From positions 1 through 64,000 of the forward strand of contig PGXW01000028.1 of NCBI GenBank assembly GCA_002839355.1: a stretch of DNA of 64,000 nucleotides. The letters run 5' to 3'. Below, piece after piece: positions 25,827 to 34,567 of this stretch (position 1 is the first letter of the stretch; each line of letters starts with the position of its first letter). The notes beneath the pieces are model-generated. The model saw nothing but the letters and a program-made list of their open reading frames with translations. It searched no databases and was not told where the DNA came from. The stretch comes from Spirochaetae bacterium HGW-Spirochaetae-2 (lineage in GTDB: Bacteria > Spirochaetota > Spirochaetia > Sphaerochaetales > Sphaerochaetaceae). Made by a program: the position numbers and the translations under genes.

Positions 25827-27121
25827 TTACAGGGCCACCGAACCATGGGTTTCCGAGTTGACCACCAGCACCCGCAACCAGACGAACAATATGCTGATCA
25901 GGATCGCCGTTCCCACCATTACCATCCACAAGAAGGCATAGGTGGCATGGGCCAAGATCATTCCACCGACGAAAGGCCCCAGGGTCGAGCCGAGTCCGGT
26001 GGTGACGCTGACGATGGAATTGAAGCGTGCCCTGTGCGTACTGGGCGCATGCTGGTTCACGAACACATTGCCATTCGTCGCCAACAGGATTTCCCCGATT
26101 GTCCATATGAACGTGGCTCCCAGAAAAGTCGGCAACGACGAACAGACCGCATAGAGTCCGAACCCGACGACATAGAAGAGACACCCTATGGCCATGCTTA
26201 TCGCCCGGGAGACCCGTAGCGTCAAGTGGATCACACATGCGGTCATGAGCAACACGGTCAACGCATTCACCGACATCAGCCATCCGTACCCCTCGGTTCC
26301 GGCCTGTGTTCCGAAAATCGAGTTCATCTGCAATGGAAGCGCAAACCCATGCTGGACATAGATGAAATTGTAGAGCGTGAAGGCCACCACATAGAGCACC
26401 AGCATCCTGTTGCCGAAAAACAATCGCCACAAGGACTTCTGCTGTTGCCGAAAAACAATCGCCACAAGGACTTCTGCTTACCATGGGATTCGGATGGGGC
26501 AAGGTCGGTCTCAACGGGATGCCGTGGAAGAAGAAACCCGAGAAGGCTGGATGCGATCACCAAGGTGCCCGACGAGACCAGAAACAGGAGAGGCAAGTTC
26601 CGCGAAAAGAGGAATGCCGCAACCAATGGCCCCACGGCCACACCGATATTCGATCCGAGGTACAGTAGGGAAAAGGCTTTGGCGCGTTCGATTTCCCCGT
26701 GGGAGTAGTCGGCGACCAATGCATGCGAAATCGGCCAGGTAGCCCCCCTGAAAGGAGAGGAGAGGAGAATGAGATACGCTACGGTCATGGGAGATTCGGT
26801 GATGAGCAGGGCACAGGAGGCATACAGTACGGCAACCGAAAGCTGGCAGGACACCATGACATGCTTGCGGGGAAACTTGTCGGCGACTATACCTCCGACA
26901 AGTTGTCCAAAACTCGCGGCGAGGATCGTCAAGGTCGCGAACAAACCTGCGAGGTGGGCCTCCATCCCGATCGAGACGGTGAGGATGAGCACCAGGAGCA
27001 TCTGGACAAAATCACCGAACCTATTGATGATCCGGGCAACAAAGAGGATATGGATACTTCTATCGAGACTTCGGTATGAACCTCCCGCATCTCTACGGGA
27101 GGTTCGTGTACTGGATTCCAT
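25827..27121 (-). pseudogene. MFS permease disrupted by a 35-bp tandem duplication
   Basis: The first part (27121 to about 26444) encodes an MFS N-half: ARIINRFGDFVQML, GGIVADKFPRKHVMVSCQ, PISHALVADYSHGEIERAKA, then KQKSLWRLFFGN. The frame is lost and stops at 26324. The C-half continues in another frame from about 26440 (RMLVLYVVAFTLYNF onward) to 25827. The cause is visible: 26409-26443 and 26444-26478 are identical 35-bp copies. Removing one restores a continuous 419-aa, 12-segment protein. It lies 20 bp after nrdJ, probably on the same transcript. The start ATG has no clear ribosome binding site. Export of a drug or metabolite is likely for the intact form. Confidence 0.85.
26409..26478. 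repeat. Exact 35-bp tandem duplication inside the MFS gene
   Basis: Units 26409-26443 and 26444-26478 are identical, starting GTTGCCGAAAAACAATCGCC; the base before each is also T. Because 35 is not a multiple of three it shifts the reading frame. Zero divergence implies a very recent event or an assembly fault. Confidence 0.95.
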
Positions 27122-27141
27122 ATTGGTTGTCTATCCGGCAA

Positions 27142-29646
27142 TTAGCATTCACTATGCCCGCAGGAGAAGCATTTCTTGCAACCTTCGATATTCACAAACG
27201 TCACATTCCCACACACAGGGCAGATATCGGGGGTCACGCTGTTGGCAACTTCAGCGGCCAAGCCCAGATTGAACTGCTTCGCGGCGATTTCGATATCGTC
27301 CTCATCGGGCAATTGCGGATATCCATTCTCATCCTGCTCTATGCCGATGTGTTCCTCGAGGACCTGGGCAACCGCATCGGGAAGACTCATGACACGGTTT
27401 TTTCCAAATCCCATGGGACGTCCGGAGCCGATCCCGCGCAATTGTGCAATGACAGACTGGGCGCGTTGCCGTGGGCCCAACGGACTAGGCATACGGAGGA
27501 TCAGGCTTATCAACCGTCCGAGTCCCTCGGCATCGGCCGACACATCGGAACCGACCTTGGCGACATTGATGAAGACTTCGAAGGGTTCTCCGTAGGGACC
27601 TCCGTCGGAATTCACCGTGATATAGGCTGTGCCGATCGGTGTCGCCTTCCGGTAGGTAGTTCCATGCAATACGGTCGAACGGACTCTCGACTTGGGCTCT
27701 TCGGTGACAAATTTCGGTATCTGGGCCACCGGATCGGCTACCTTTGCCTTGGCTATGAGCACCTGCGTATCCCGTGAACCGTCACGATAGGTGGTTCCAC
27801 CTTTGCAACCGAGATCGTACAACATTTCGTATAGTTGCTCGGTCTGTTCGACGGTATAGTCGGCGGGGGTGTTCCCTGTCTTGGAGATACTGGAATCGAC
27901 CCATCGCTGGATCGCAGCCTGCACCCGCACGTGGCCCTCGGGAGGAAGGTCCATGGCCGACACGAAGAACGAGGGTTTCTCCTTTCCAGGATTGTCCTTG
28001 ACCCACTCGTCGTATACGGCGACACGTTCGATATTGGAACCCATGCGTCCGACCCGTTCCCACTCCCAGAAGTAGTACGGTTCGATTCCGGTGCTGGTCC
28101 CCACCATGGTTCCCGTCGTACCGGTCGGAGCCTGGGTCAACAACGTGACATTGCGCACACCCTTCTTTGCGATCAGGTCCCTGATCTCCTCGGGCATCTG
28201 CTGCATGAATCCACTTTGGAGGAATTTTTCCGCATCGAACATGGGGAAGGACCCCTTTTCCCCTGCCAGCTCGGCGCTCTCGCGATAGGCTTCGACACAG
28301 ATGAACTTGTACAAGCGGTCGATGAAATCGATCGATTCATCGCTGCCATAGGCGAGTTCGAGTTTGATCAACATGTCTGCCAGGCCCATGGTTCCAAGAC
28401 CGACACGACGTTCCGATTGCTGACGCTCGCGGTTCTCCTCGTAGAAATAGGGAGTATCGTCGATCACATCGTCCAAGAAGCGGATAGCACCACGCACAGC
28501 CCTACCCAAGTCGTCCCAGAGAACCTTCTTCTTCTGCACGAAACGGGAAAGGTTTATGGAACCGAGATTGCAGACGCCCCACGGCGGCAATCCTTGTTCT
28601 CCACAGGGATTCGTACATTGGATGGTACTGTAGTACCAGGAGTTGGACATCTTGTTGTACCGGTCCATGAAGAAGACTCCCGGTTCGGCCGAGGCCCACG
28701 CACTCTCGATAATCGCATTCCACACTTCCTTGGCCTTGACGGTCTGGTAAGGAATGACACGCTTTCCCAAGGATTTCCAACGGTTCAGATCGCCGTCCCA
28801 CACTTCATTGTATTCGGGATCCGACGTGTCGGGGAAATAGGTTGTCCACTCCTTGTCGGCACGGACGGCATCCATGAAGTCGTCGGTGATACCGACGCTG
28901 ATATTGGCATTCACGATCTTGTCCATCTCGCGTTTGCTGTTGATGAAATCGAGAATATCCGGGTGCCATACATTCAGTATCAGCATGAGCGCACCCCGTC
29001 GGGAACCACCCTGTTCGATCAACCCGGTAACGAAACTGAACAGCGCTCCCCAGGAGACCGATCCGCTGGACCTGCCGTTCACACCCTTCACATAGGCATG
29101 GCGCGGCCGCAATGACGAGAGGTTCATTCCCACTCCGCCACCACGCGACATGATTTCGGTCATTTGACCGAGAGAGGTGATGATTCCACCCCTGCTGTCC
29201 TTGGGTGACGGGATGACATAGCAATTGAAATATGTCAGGTTCTGGTCGGTACCGGCACCGGTAAGGATCCGTCCTCCGGGAACGAACTTCCAATCCTCCA
29301 GCAGCCAATTGAATTCCTTTTCCCAATGGGGACGGACATCCTTCTGCTCCTGTACCGAAATTCCTTTCGCGACACGCGCCAGCATTTCCGAGGGAGTGGT
29401 CTCGGTCGGCTTGTCGACATTCTCCCGTGTGGAGCTGATTTCGGTCCCGTCTTCCAACTTTACGGTTACAGCATCACCGGAAATCGTAAGGATGTTTCCA
29501 ATCTCGCGTTGCCCCGTCTGCAGGTTGCTGACAGCAACAACCAGATCCCCAACTTTCAGTGTATCTTTCTTCCCATCTTTCTGGGCATATCTATCCAAAA
29601 AAATCTTACGACCAAGTGGTGTAAGTGCATTTTTCACAGTGGCCAC
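27142..29646 (-). CDS. nrdJ: Adenosylcobalamin-dependent (class II) ribonucleotide reductase
   Basis: Makes deoxyribonucleotides with B12 instead of a diiron or glycyl radical, so works with or without oxygen. The 834-aa product has the class II signatures GGGVGMNLSSLRPRHAYVKG, SSGSVSWGALFSFVTGLIEQGG, the cysteine block WGVCNLGSINLSRF, and PTGTTGTMVGTSTGIEPYY. The C-terminus holds Zn-ribbon-like CPVCGNVTFVNIEGCKKC and a CFSCGHSEC tail that can re-reduce the active site. Start is GTG at 29646 (MATVKNALTP), with GGGGG upstream. A perfect NrdR box precedes the gene. No B12 riboswitch is visible in the ~100-nt leader, which has only a small CCCGC/GCGGG hairpin. Followed by the broken MFS gene. 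Confidence 0.96.
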   Translation of the reverse strand: MATVKNALTPLGRKIFLDRYAQKDGKKDTLKVGDLVVAVSNLQTGQREIGNILTISGDAVTVKLEDGTEISSTRENVDKPTETTPSEMLARVAKGISVQEQKDVRPHWEKEFNWLLEDWKFVPGGRILTGAGTDQNLTYFNCYVIPSPKDSRGGIITSLGQMTEIMSRGGGVGMNLSSLRPRHAYVKGVNGRSSGSVSWGALFSFVTGLIEQGGSRRGALMLILNVWHPDILDFINSKREMDKIVNANISVGITDDFMDAVRADKEWTTYFPDTSDPEYNEVWDGDLNRWKSLGKRVIPYQTVKAKEVWNAIIESAWASAEPGVFFMDRYNKMSNSWYYSTIQCTNPCGEQGLPPWGVCNLGSINLSRFVQKKKVLWDDLGRAVRGAIRFLDDVIDDTPYFYEENRERQQSERRVGLGTMGLADMLIKLELAYGSDESIDFIDRLYKFICVEAYRESAELAGEKGSFPMFDAEKFLQSGFMQQMPEEIRDLIAKKGVRNVTLLTQAPTGTTGTMVGTSTGIEPYYFWEWERVGRMGSNIERVAVYDEWVKDNPGKEKPSFFVSAMDLPPEGHVRVQAAIQRWVDSSISKTGNTPADYTVEQTEQLYEMLYDLGCKGGTTYRDGSRDTQVLIAKAKVADPVAQIPKFVTEEPKSRVRSTVLHGTTYRKATPIGTAYITVNSDGGPYGEPFEVFINVAKVGSDVSADAEGLGRLISLILRMPSPLGPRQRAQSVIAQLRGIGSGRPMGFGKNRVMSLPDAVAQVLEEHIGIEQDENGYPQLPDEDDIEIAAKQFNLGLAAEVANSVTPDICPVCGNVTFVNIEGCKKCFSCGHSEC

Positions 29647-29745
29647 TTCATTACCCCCAAAGAAAATTCACCCGCGTGTGCGGGCGACTCCAACCATACC
29701 ACATTCTTATGGTGATAGCAAGGTAATAATAGCGACAGATAGCGT

Positions 29746-29777
29746 ATAATACCCTAGTATCACACTATATATAGTGT
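29746..29777 (-). promoter_or_regulatory. NrdR box and -10 candidate upstream of nrdJ
   Basis: ACACTATATATAGTGT (29762-29777) is a perfect palindrome that matches the published NrdR-box pattern acaCwAtATaTwGwgt at all 16 positions. A minus-strand TATTAT -10 lies at 29746-29751, so the box would cover the -35/spacer region, a repressing position. No -35 is obvious. NrdR boxes often come in pairs; no second clear box was found. Confidence 0.7.
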
Positions 29778-29792
29778 ATATATATCACTTTT

Positions 29793-29906
29793 ATGGCACT
29801 CCCATATGACTGGAAAACAGCTATGAAGCAGGCATATCTTGACATGCAGCATGCAATAAAACTACCAGTATCCATCGAGGATTTTTTTATCATACGCCGA
29901 GTATAG
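29793..29906 (+). CDS. Doubtful 37-aa frame
   Basis: ATG at 29793 opens MALPYDWKTAMKQAYLDMQH and ends FFIIRRV, overlapping the first bases of the gdhA terminator. No ribosome binding site precedes it. Composition is protein-like, but it may be chance or a gene remnant. Reported only because it occupies an otherwise unexplained stretch. Confidence 0.15.
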   Translation: MALPYDWKTAMKQAYLDMQHAIKLPVSIEDFFIIRRV

Positions 29907-29938
29907 AAAAAGACCGTCCTCTATACAAGAGAACGGCC
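29907..29938 (-). terminator. Intrinsic terminator of gdhA
   Basis: In the minus-strand RNA GGCCGUUCUCU pairs with AGAGGACGGUC (two G-U pairs) around UGUAU, followed by five Us (29911-29907). About 40 bp past the gdhA stop. Confidence 0.8.
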
Positions 29939-29979
29939 TCGATACATAACCTACCCTTTTTCAAGGATGTGGGACTGGA

Positions 29980-31317
29980 TTAATACCCGAGATCAAGCAT
30001 TGCATTGGCAACTTTCTTGAACCCGGCGATATTCGCACCTTTGACGTAGTTGATATAGCCATCGGCACCGGTACCTTCGGCGACACACGCGGCATGGATG
30101 TTGTTCATGATTCCATGGAGCTTTTCATCGACCTCCGCGGCAGACCAGCTGAGTTTCATGGAATTCTGGGACATCTCGAGTCCGGAAACAGCAACGCCAC
30201 CGGCATTCGCAGCCTTGCCGGGACCGAACGGAATCTTCTGGCCGATCAGATACGTGGCGGCATCTGCCTTGCACCCCATGTTCGAGGTCTCGACCACATA
30301 CTTGACTCCATTCGCTACCAAGGTCTTGGCGTCGTCAAGTGAAAGCTCGTTCTGGATCGCACAGGGGAATGCCATGTCAACGGGAACTTCCCATGGCTTT
30401 CTGTTGGACACAAACTTGGCACCGAACTTTGCGGCATAAGGAGCGACGACATCGTTGTTCGATGCGCGCAGCTGGACCATGAAATCCCATTTTTCCTGGG
30501 TGTTGATGCCGTTTTCATCGAGAATATATCCATCGGGACCGCTGATTGTCACAACCTTGGCTCCAAGCTCGGTCGCCTTCATGACCGCACCCCAAGCGAC
30601 GTTGCCGAAACCGGAAACGGAAATCCGCTTGCCCTCGATCGTATCGCCATGGGCCTTCACCATTTCATTGGCGAAATACATGGCTCCAAAACCCGTGGCT
30701 TCGGGACGGATCAGGGATCCTCCCCAGTTGCGGCCCTTTCCGGTGAGGACACCGGTATTCTCGCCACGAAGGCGCTTGTACTGGCCATAGAGGAATCCGA
30801 TTTCCCGACCACCGACACCGATATCACCGGCAGGCACGTCGGTTTCCGGACCGATGTATTTCTGCAATTCGGTCATGAAAGACCGGCAGAAGCGAAGGAT
30901 CTCGTTGTTGGACTTGCCCCTTGGATTGAAATCGGAACCGCCTTTTCCACCGCCCATGGGAAGTGTGGTAAGACTGTTCTTGAATGTCTGTTCGAATCCG
31001 AGGAATTTCAAGGTACCCAAGGTTACGCTCGGGTGGAAACGAAGCCCGCCCTTGTAAGGACCGAGGGCATTGTTGAACTGGACCCGATACCCACGGTTGA
31101 CCTGGACGTCCCCATTGTCGTCTTCCCATTCGACCTTGAACGTGAATATGCGGTCAGGTTCGGTGACCCGTTCCAAAATCTTTGCATTCACATATGCGGG
31201 ATTGTCATTGACCACGTCGATAATCGACTCGATCACTTCCGCCGCAGCTTGGATGAATTCGGGTTCCGCAGGATTGCGTCGCTCCAGATCAGCCATGAAA
31301 TCTTCATACCTATACAT
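29980..31317 (-). CDS. gdhA: Glutamate dehydrogenase (NADP-type, hexameric)
   Basis: Interconverts 2-oxoglutarate plus ammonia and glutamate; the 445-aa length and sequence match the small hexameric biosynthetic class. Motifs include NRGYRVQFNNALGPYKGGLRFHP (substrate Lys), LPMGGGKGGSDFNPRGKS (catalytic Lys), DVPAGDIGVGGREIGFLYGQYKRL, and the Rossmann loop VSGFGNVAWGA. Ribosome binding site GGGAGGAATTTCA. A near-consensus promoter (31389-31417) and a strong terminator make it a single-gene unit. Coenzyme preference is inferred from family only. Confidence 0.97.
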   Translation of the reverse strand: MYRYEDFMADLERRNPAEPEFIQAAAEVIESIIDVVNDNPAYVNAKILERVTEPDRIFTFKVEWEDDNGDVQVNRGYRVQFNNALGPYKGGLRFHPSVTLGTLKFLGFEQTFKNSLTTLPMGGGKGGSDFNPRGKSNNEILRFCRSFMTELQKYIGPETDVPAGDIGVGGREIGFLYGQYKRLRGENTGVLTGKGRNWGGSLIRPEATGFGAMYFANEMVKAHGDTIEGKRISVSGFGNVAWGAVMKATELGAKVVTISGPDGYILDENGINTQEKWDFMVQLRASNNDVVAPYAAKFGAKFVSNRKPWEVPVDMAFPCAIQNELSLDDAKTLVANGVKYVVETSNMGCKADAATYLIGQKIPFGPGKAANAGGVAVSGLEMSQNSMKLSWSAAEVDEKLHGIMNNIHAACVAEGTGADGYINYVKGANIAGFKKVANAMLDLGY

Positions 31318-31388
31318 TGAAATTCCTCCCTATCGTTTTGCGTGACACGGCGTACCAATTCACCTGGTATTCCGGTCAACCTGAAAAG

Positions 31389-31417
31389 AGTGTAATCCCC
31401 TTTCGTTTGGTTGTCAA
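31389..31417 (-). promoter_or_regulatory. Sigma-70-type promoter of gdhA
   Basis: On the minus strand: TTGACA (31417-31412), 17-bp spacer, TACACT (31394-31389). The -35 is exact and the spacing ideal; start point near 31382, giving a leader of about 65 nt. Confidence 0.7.
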
Positions 31418-31486
31418 TAAAATAATCGCCGGTTACATTAATTATATATTTGATTTTTTCCGGATACAGTAGAATATCTTAAAAAC

Positions 31487-31504
31487 ATTTATCATATGAT
31501 AAAT
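31487..31504. promoter_or_regulatory. 18-bp perfect palindrome upstream of the receiver-PPDK gene
   Basis: ATTTATCATATGATAAAT. About 155 bp before the chosen start of the plus-strand gene and about 70 bp upstream of the gdhA -35. Candidate operator; no family consensus assigned. Confidence 0.4.
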
Positions 31505-31659
31505 CGACAGTTTGTTTCTGCTACTACTCGCGACCGTGCCGGGTGTGATGGCAAGGAGGGGATCGGCAACCATAGACCACTATGTGATCGGCAAGAATCA
31601 TGCTACGATTGACCACCATGAGAAAATTGATGACTGCCAGCGATCCATTTGGAGAATTG

Positions 31660-34563
31660 ATGCCGCGCCACATCTACAAGGTGGTACTCCTCTGCAGTGA
31701 ATACGACCAGTTCCTGATCGAGGAGGACGGCCGGGTGGAAGAGGAACTCTTCCGGGAATACACCCAGCTGGGGTTGAGCAACCCCCCAAAGATCACCTAT
31801 GCCAGGAATATCGACGAAGTGTTCATGCTTCTGGCAACCAACAAGTTCGATCTTGTGGTGACCATGCTTGAACTCGGTTCCACCAGTGTTGTCGAACTGG
31901 CCCAAGCCATAAAGAACCAGTATCCCAGCATCCCCATCGTCGCGCTGTCCCCATCACCTGCCCACCGTATCAGCGAGAATCTGCGCAAGCGCAATGTGGC
32001 TGCGGTCGACTACCTCTACTACTGGCAGGGCAACGCGAATATTTTCCTCGCCATGGTCAAGCTTCTCGAAGACAAGATGAACGCGTTGCACGATGCCCGC
32101 ACCGCCGCGGAAGTTCCGGTGATCATCCTGGTGGAGAATTCGATCAGATTCTACTCCTCGTACCTGCCGATCCTGTATACCGCGATCATCCAGCAGACAC
32201 GCATGGGTATGAGCGAAGGGCTGAACCCCTGGGCGACAGCCCTGCGCATGCGGGGGCGCCCCAAAATCCTTTTGGCCCAAAACTACGAGGAGGCCGTCGA
32301 ACTCTACGACACCTACCGCAACCACGTCCTGGGAATCATCACCGATGTCGCCTTCGACCGCGAGGGTGTAGCCGATCCTGAAGCCGGCTTGAAATACTGC
32401 AGGCATATCCGCTCGCAACATCCGGACCTGCCCATCCTATTGCAATCGACGAAAGCCGATTACACCGAAGAGGCGGCGAAGGAGAATTCCTCGTTCATAT
32501 GGAAACTCAGTCCGTCGCTGCTCAACGACCTGAAGCAATATGTATTCGACAACTACGGATTCGGGCCCTTCATATTCAAGGATCCCGACACAGGAGAAGA
32601 GATCGCACGCGCCGAAAGCCTGCGGGAAATGCAGCACACCTTGCCGACCGTCCCGATAGCGTGTTTTGTCAAGCATTCCAACCACAACGACTTCTCGCGT
32701 TGGCTGAAGGCGCGGAGCCTGTATGTGCTGGCCAATCTTTTCAGACCCTACTCGGTAAAGGACTACAAGAATCCCGAGGATCTGCGCAAGCGGATGGTGG
32801 AGATGATCAAGGAGTTCCGACTCAATCGCGGAAAGGGTGTCATCGCCCAGTTCAACCGCAACAGTTTCGACGAGCTTTCGTTCTTCAGCCGCATCGGATC
32901 GGGCTCCCTTGGAGGAAAGGGGCGGGGTCTTGCGTTCATCGACTACAAGCTTCGCCAAAGCGACATCATAGAGAAGTATCCTGACATGTACCTCTCGATT
33001 CCCCGCACGGTGGTGGTCGCCACCGACCTGTTCACGCAATTCATGGATGAGAACGACTTGCACGAGGTGGTTGCGGCATCCCTTCCAGACGAGACACTCA
33101 GACGGATTTTCCTGTCGAAACCGCTGCCGAAGGAGCTGATGCTTGACCTCGAGGCTATTATCCGGACACTCAAGGTACCGTTGGCAGTCCGTTCCTCAAG
33201 CATGCTCGAAGACTCGCATTACCAACCCTTCGCCGGGGTATATGAAACCTGCATGCTCCCGAACAACGGCTCCAACGAAGAGCGCCTGAAGGCATTGGCG
33301 AGTGCGATAATCTGCGTGTATGCCTCCACCTATTACAACAAAAGCAAGGAATATCTGCGTGCGACACACCACATGGTGGAAGAGGAGCGCATGGCTGTCA
33401 TCATCCAGCAGGTGATCGGCAGTGCCCACGGCGACTATTGGTACCCGAACTTCTCGGGTGTTGCCCGTTCGCTGAACTTCTATCCGATAGGGACAGAGAA
33501 GGCTGAGGATGGCGTCGGCATGCTGTGCTTCGGATTCGGAAAGACCGTCGTGGACAACGGCATGGCATTCCGGTTTTCCCCCACCTATCCCAAGCGGAAC
33601 CTCCAATACCTCGGAGGCATGGAATCGAGCTCACAAACCCTTTTCTATGGATTGGACATGACCCATTCGTACACTCCGGAGGGAAACCCGGAAAACCTGG
33701 TGTCGCTTCCCCTTGCCGAAGCCGAGCGGCATCCCGATTCGCTGCGGCATATCGCCTCAACGTTCGATGCATCCAGAGGTGTCCTGGTCGACCAGTTGAG
33801 TGCCGAGGGACAGAAGGTAATCACGTTCAACAGTATCCTCAAGTACAACAGTTTCCCGATTGCAGCCATAATCCGGGAATTGCTGACATTTGGCGAAAAT
33901 GTCATGAGTACTCCCATCGAGATCGAATTCGCCTGCAACCTGAACCGTCCGAAGTGGAAAAAGCCCGAGTTCAGCCTGCTGCAGATTAGGCCGATCGTAT
34001 CGGGATCCGAATCCGAAGTGCTCCAGGTAAGTGCCGAGGAATTGGAACGCGCGATTATCGTATCGCACCATGTCATGGGCAATGGACACAACGAGGAATT
34101 GACCGATATCGTCTTTATCAAGGCAGAATCGTTCAATCCCGCGAAAACTGCCGATATGGTCATGGAATTGGATCGGATAAACGCGAAATTCGTCGATACC
34201 GACGAGGACTATATCCTTGTTGTCGCAGGACGGTTGGGATCAAGCGATCCCTGGTTGGGCATACCGGTCGTCTGGTCCCAGATATCCCATGCCGCGGTCA
34301 TCGTAGAGACCAGCCTTCCCGGGTTCCAGGTCGAACCCAGCCAAGGAACGCACTTTTTCCAGAACATCACATCGTTGGGGACCATCTACCTGACCGTCAA
34401 TCCCTCGTACAATGACGGGAAGTTGGCCTTCGACCGCCTTGCCGAATTGACACCGGTGGACGAGACACACCATTTCAGACATGTACGGGCTAAAAACCCG
34501 TTGGTTGTGAAAGCGGACGGAAGAAGCAGGATAGGTGTGGTGACGGTAGCCGAGTCCAATTAA
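31660..34563 (+). CDS. Two receiver-like domains fused to a PEP-synthase-type ATP-binding region
   Basis: A 967-aa protein of unknown function. Residues ~5-145 resemble a receiver whose phospho-site is lost (FDLVVTMLELGS). Residues ~150-300 form a second receiver that keeps an Asp (IITDVAFDR, Asp229) and the conserved Lys (SSFIWKLSPS, Lys282). From about 400 follows a PPDK/PEP-synthase N-terminal ATP-binding region: GSLGGKGRGLAF (415-426), PLAVRSSSMLEDSHYQPFAGVYE (507-529). Near the end SQISHAAVIVE (His877) resembles the phospho-histidine motif TSHAAVVAR. The PEP-binding TIM barrel is absent, so PEP synthesis is unlikely. Start chosen for GGAG five bases before ATG 31660; earlier in-frame ATGs at 31600 and 31618 lack one. 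Confidence 0.75.
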   Translation: MPRHIYKVVLLCSEYDQFLIEEDGRVEEELFREYTQLGLSNPPKITYARNIDEVFMLLATNKFDLVVTMLELGSTSVVELAQAIKNQYPSIPIVALSPSPAHRISENLRKRNVAAVDYLYYWQGNANIFLAMVKLLEDKMNALHDARTAAEVPVIILVENSIRFYSSYLPILYTAIIQQTRMGMSEGLNPWATALRMRGRPKILLAQNYEEAVELYDTYRNHVLGIITDVAFDREGVADPEAGLKYCRHIRSQHPDLPILLQSTKADYTEEAAKENSSFIWKLSPSLLNDLKQYVFDNYGFGPFIFKDPDTGEEIARAESLREMQHTLPTVPIACFVKHSNHNDFSRWLKARSLYVLANLFRPYSVKDYKNPEDLRKRMVEMIKEFRLNRGKGVIAQFNRNSFDELSFFSRIGSGSLGGKGRGLAFIDYKLRQSDIIEKYPDMYLSIPRTVVVATDLFTQFMDENDLHEVVAASLPDETLRRIFLSKPLPKELMLDLEAIIRTLKVPLAVRSSSMLEDSHYQPFAGVYETCMLPNNGSNEERLKALASAIICVYASTYYNKSKEYLRATHHMVEEERMAVIIQQVIGSAHGDYWYPNFSGVARSLNFYPIGTEKAEDGVGMLCFGFGKTVVDNGMAFRFSPTYPKRNLQYLGGMESSSQTLFYGLDMTHSYTPEGNPENLVSLPLAEAERHPDSLRHIASTFDASRGVLVDQLSAEGQKVITFNSILKYNSFPIAAIIRELLTFGENVMSTPIEIEFACNLNRPKWKKPEFSLLQIRPIVSGSESEVLQVSAEELERAIIVSHHVMGNGHNEELTDIVFIKAESFNPAKTADMVMELDRINAKFVDTDEDYILVVAGRLGSSDPWLGIPVVWSQISHAAVIVETSLPGFQVEPSQGTHFFQNITSLGTIYLTVNPSYNDGKLAFDRLAELTPVDETHHFRHVRAKNPLVVKADGRSRIGVVTVAESN

Positions 34564-34567
34564 CGGC

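Larger units (their letters stand above)
29647..29979. other. Gene-poor gap between gdhA and nrdJ
   Basis: Contains the nrdJ leader hairpin (29670-29686), a -10 candidate and NrdR box for nrdJ, a doubtful plus-strand 37-aa frame, and the gdhA terminator. Nothing else recognised. Confidence 0.5.
31318..31659. other. Divergent intergenic region gdhA / receiver-PPDK protein
   Basis: Holds the gdhA promoter, an AT-rich stretch, the palindrome at 31487-31504, and two GATCGGCAA words at 31560 and 31589. No RNA gene recognised. A TTG-start frame at 31512 is judged spurious. Confidence 0.5.

Noticed and set aside
25827..27121. Two separate MFS half-genes
   Set aside because: Removing one unit of the 35-bp duplication joins them into one normal-length permease, so one broken gene is the better explanation.
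31512..31700. 62-codon TTG-start frame with a hydrophobic beginning
   Set aside because: No ribosome binding site, rare start codon, and it overlaps the start of the receiver-PPDK gene in another frame.
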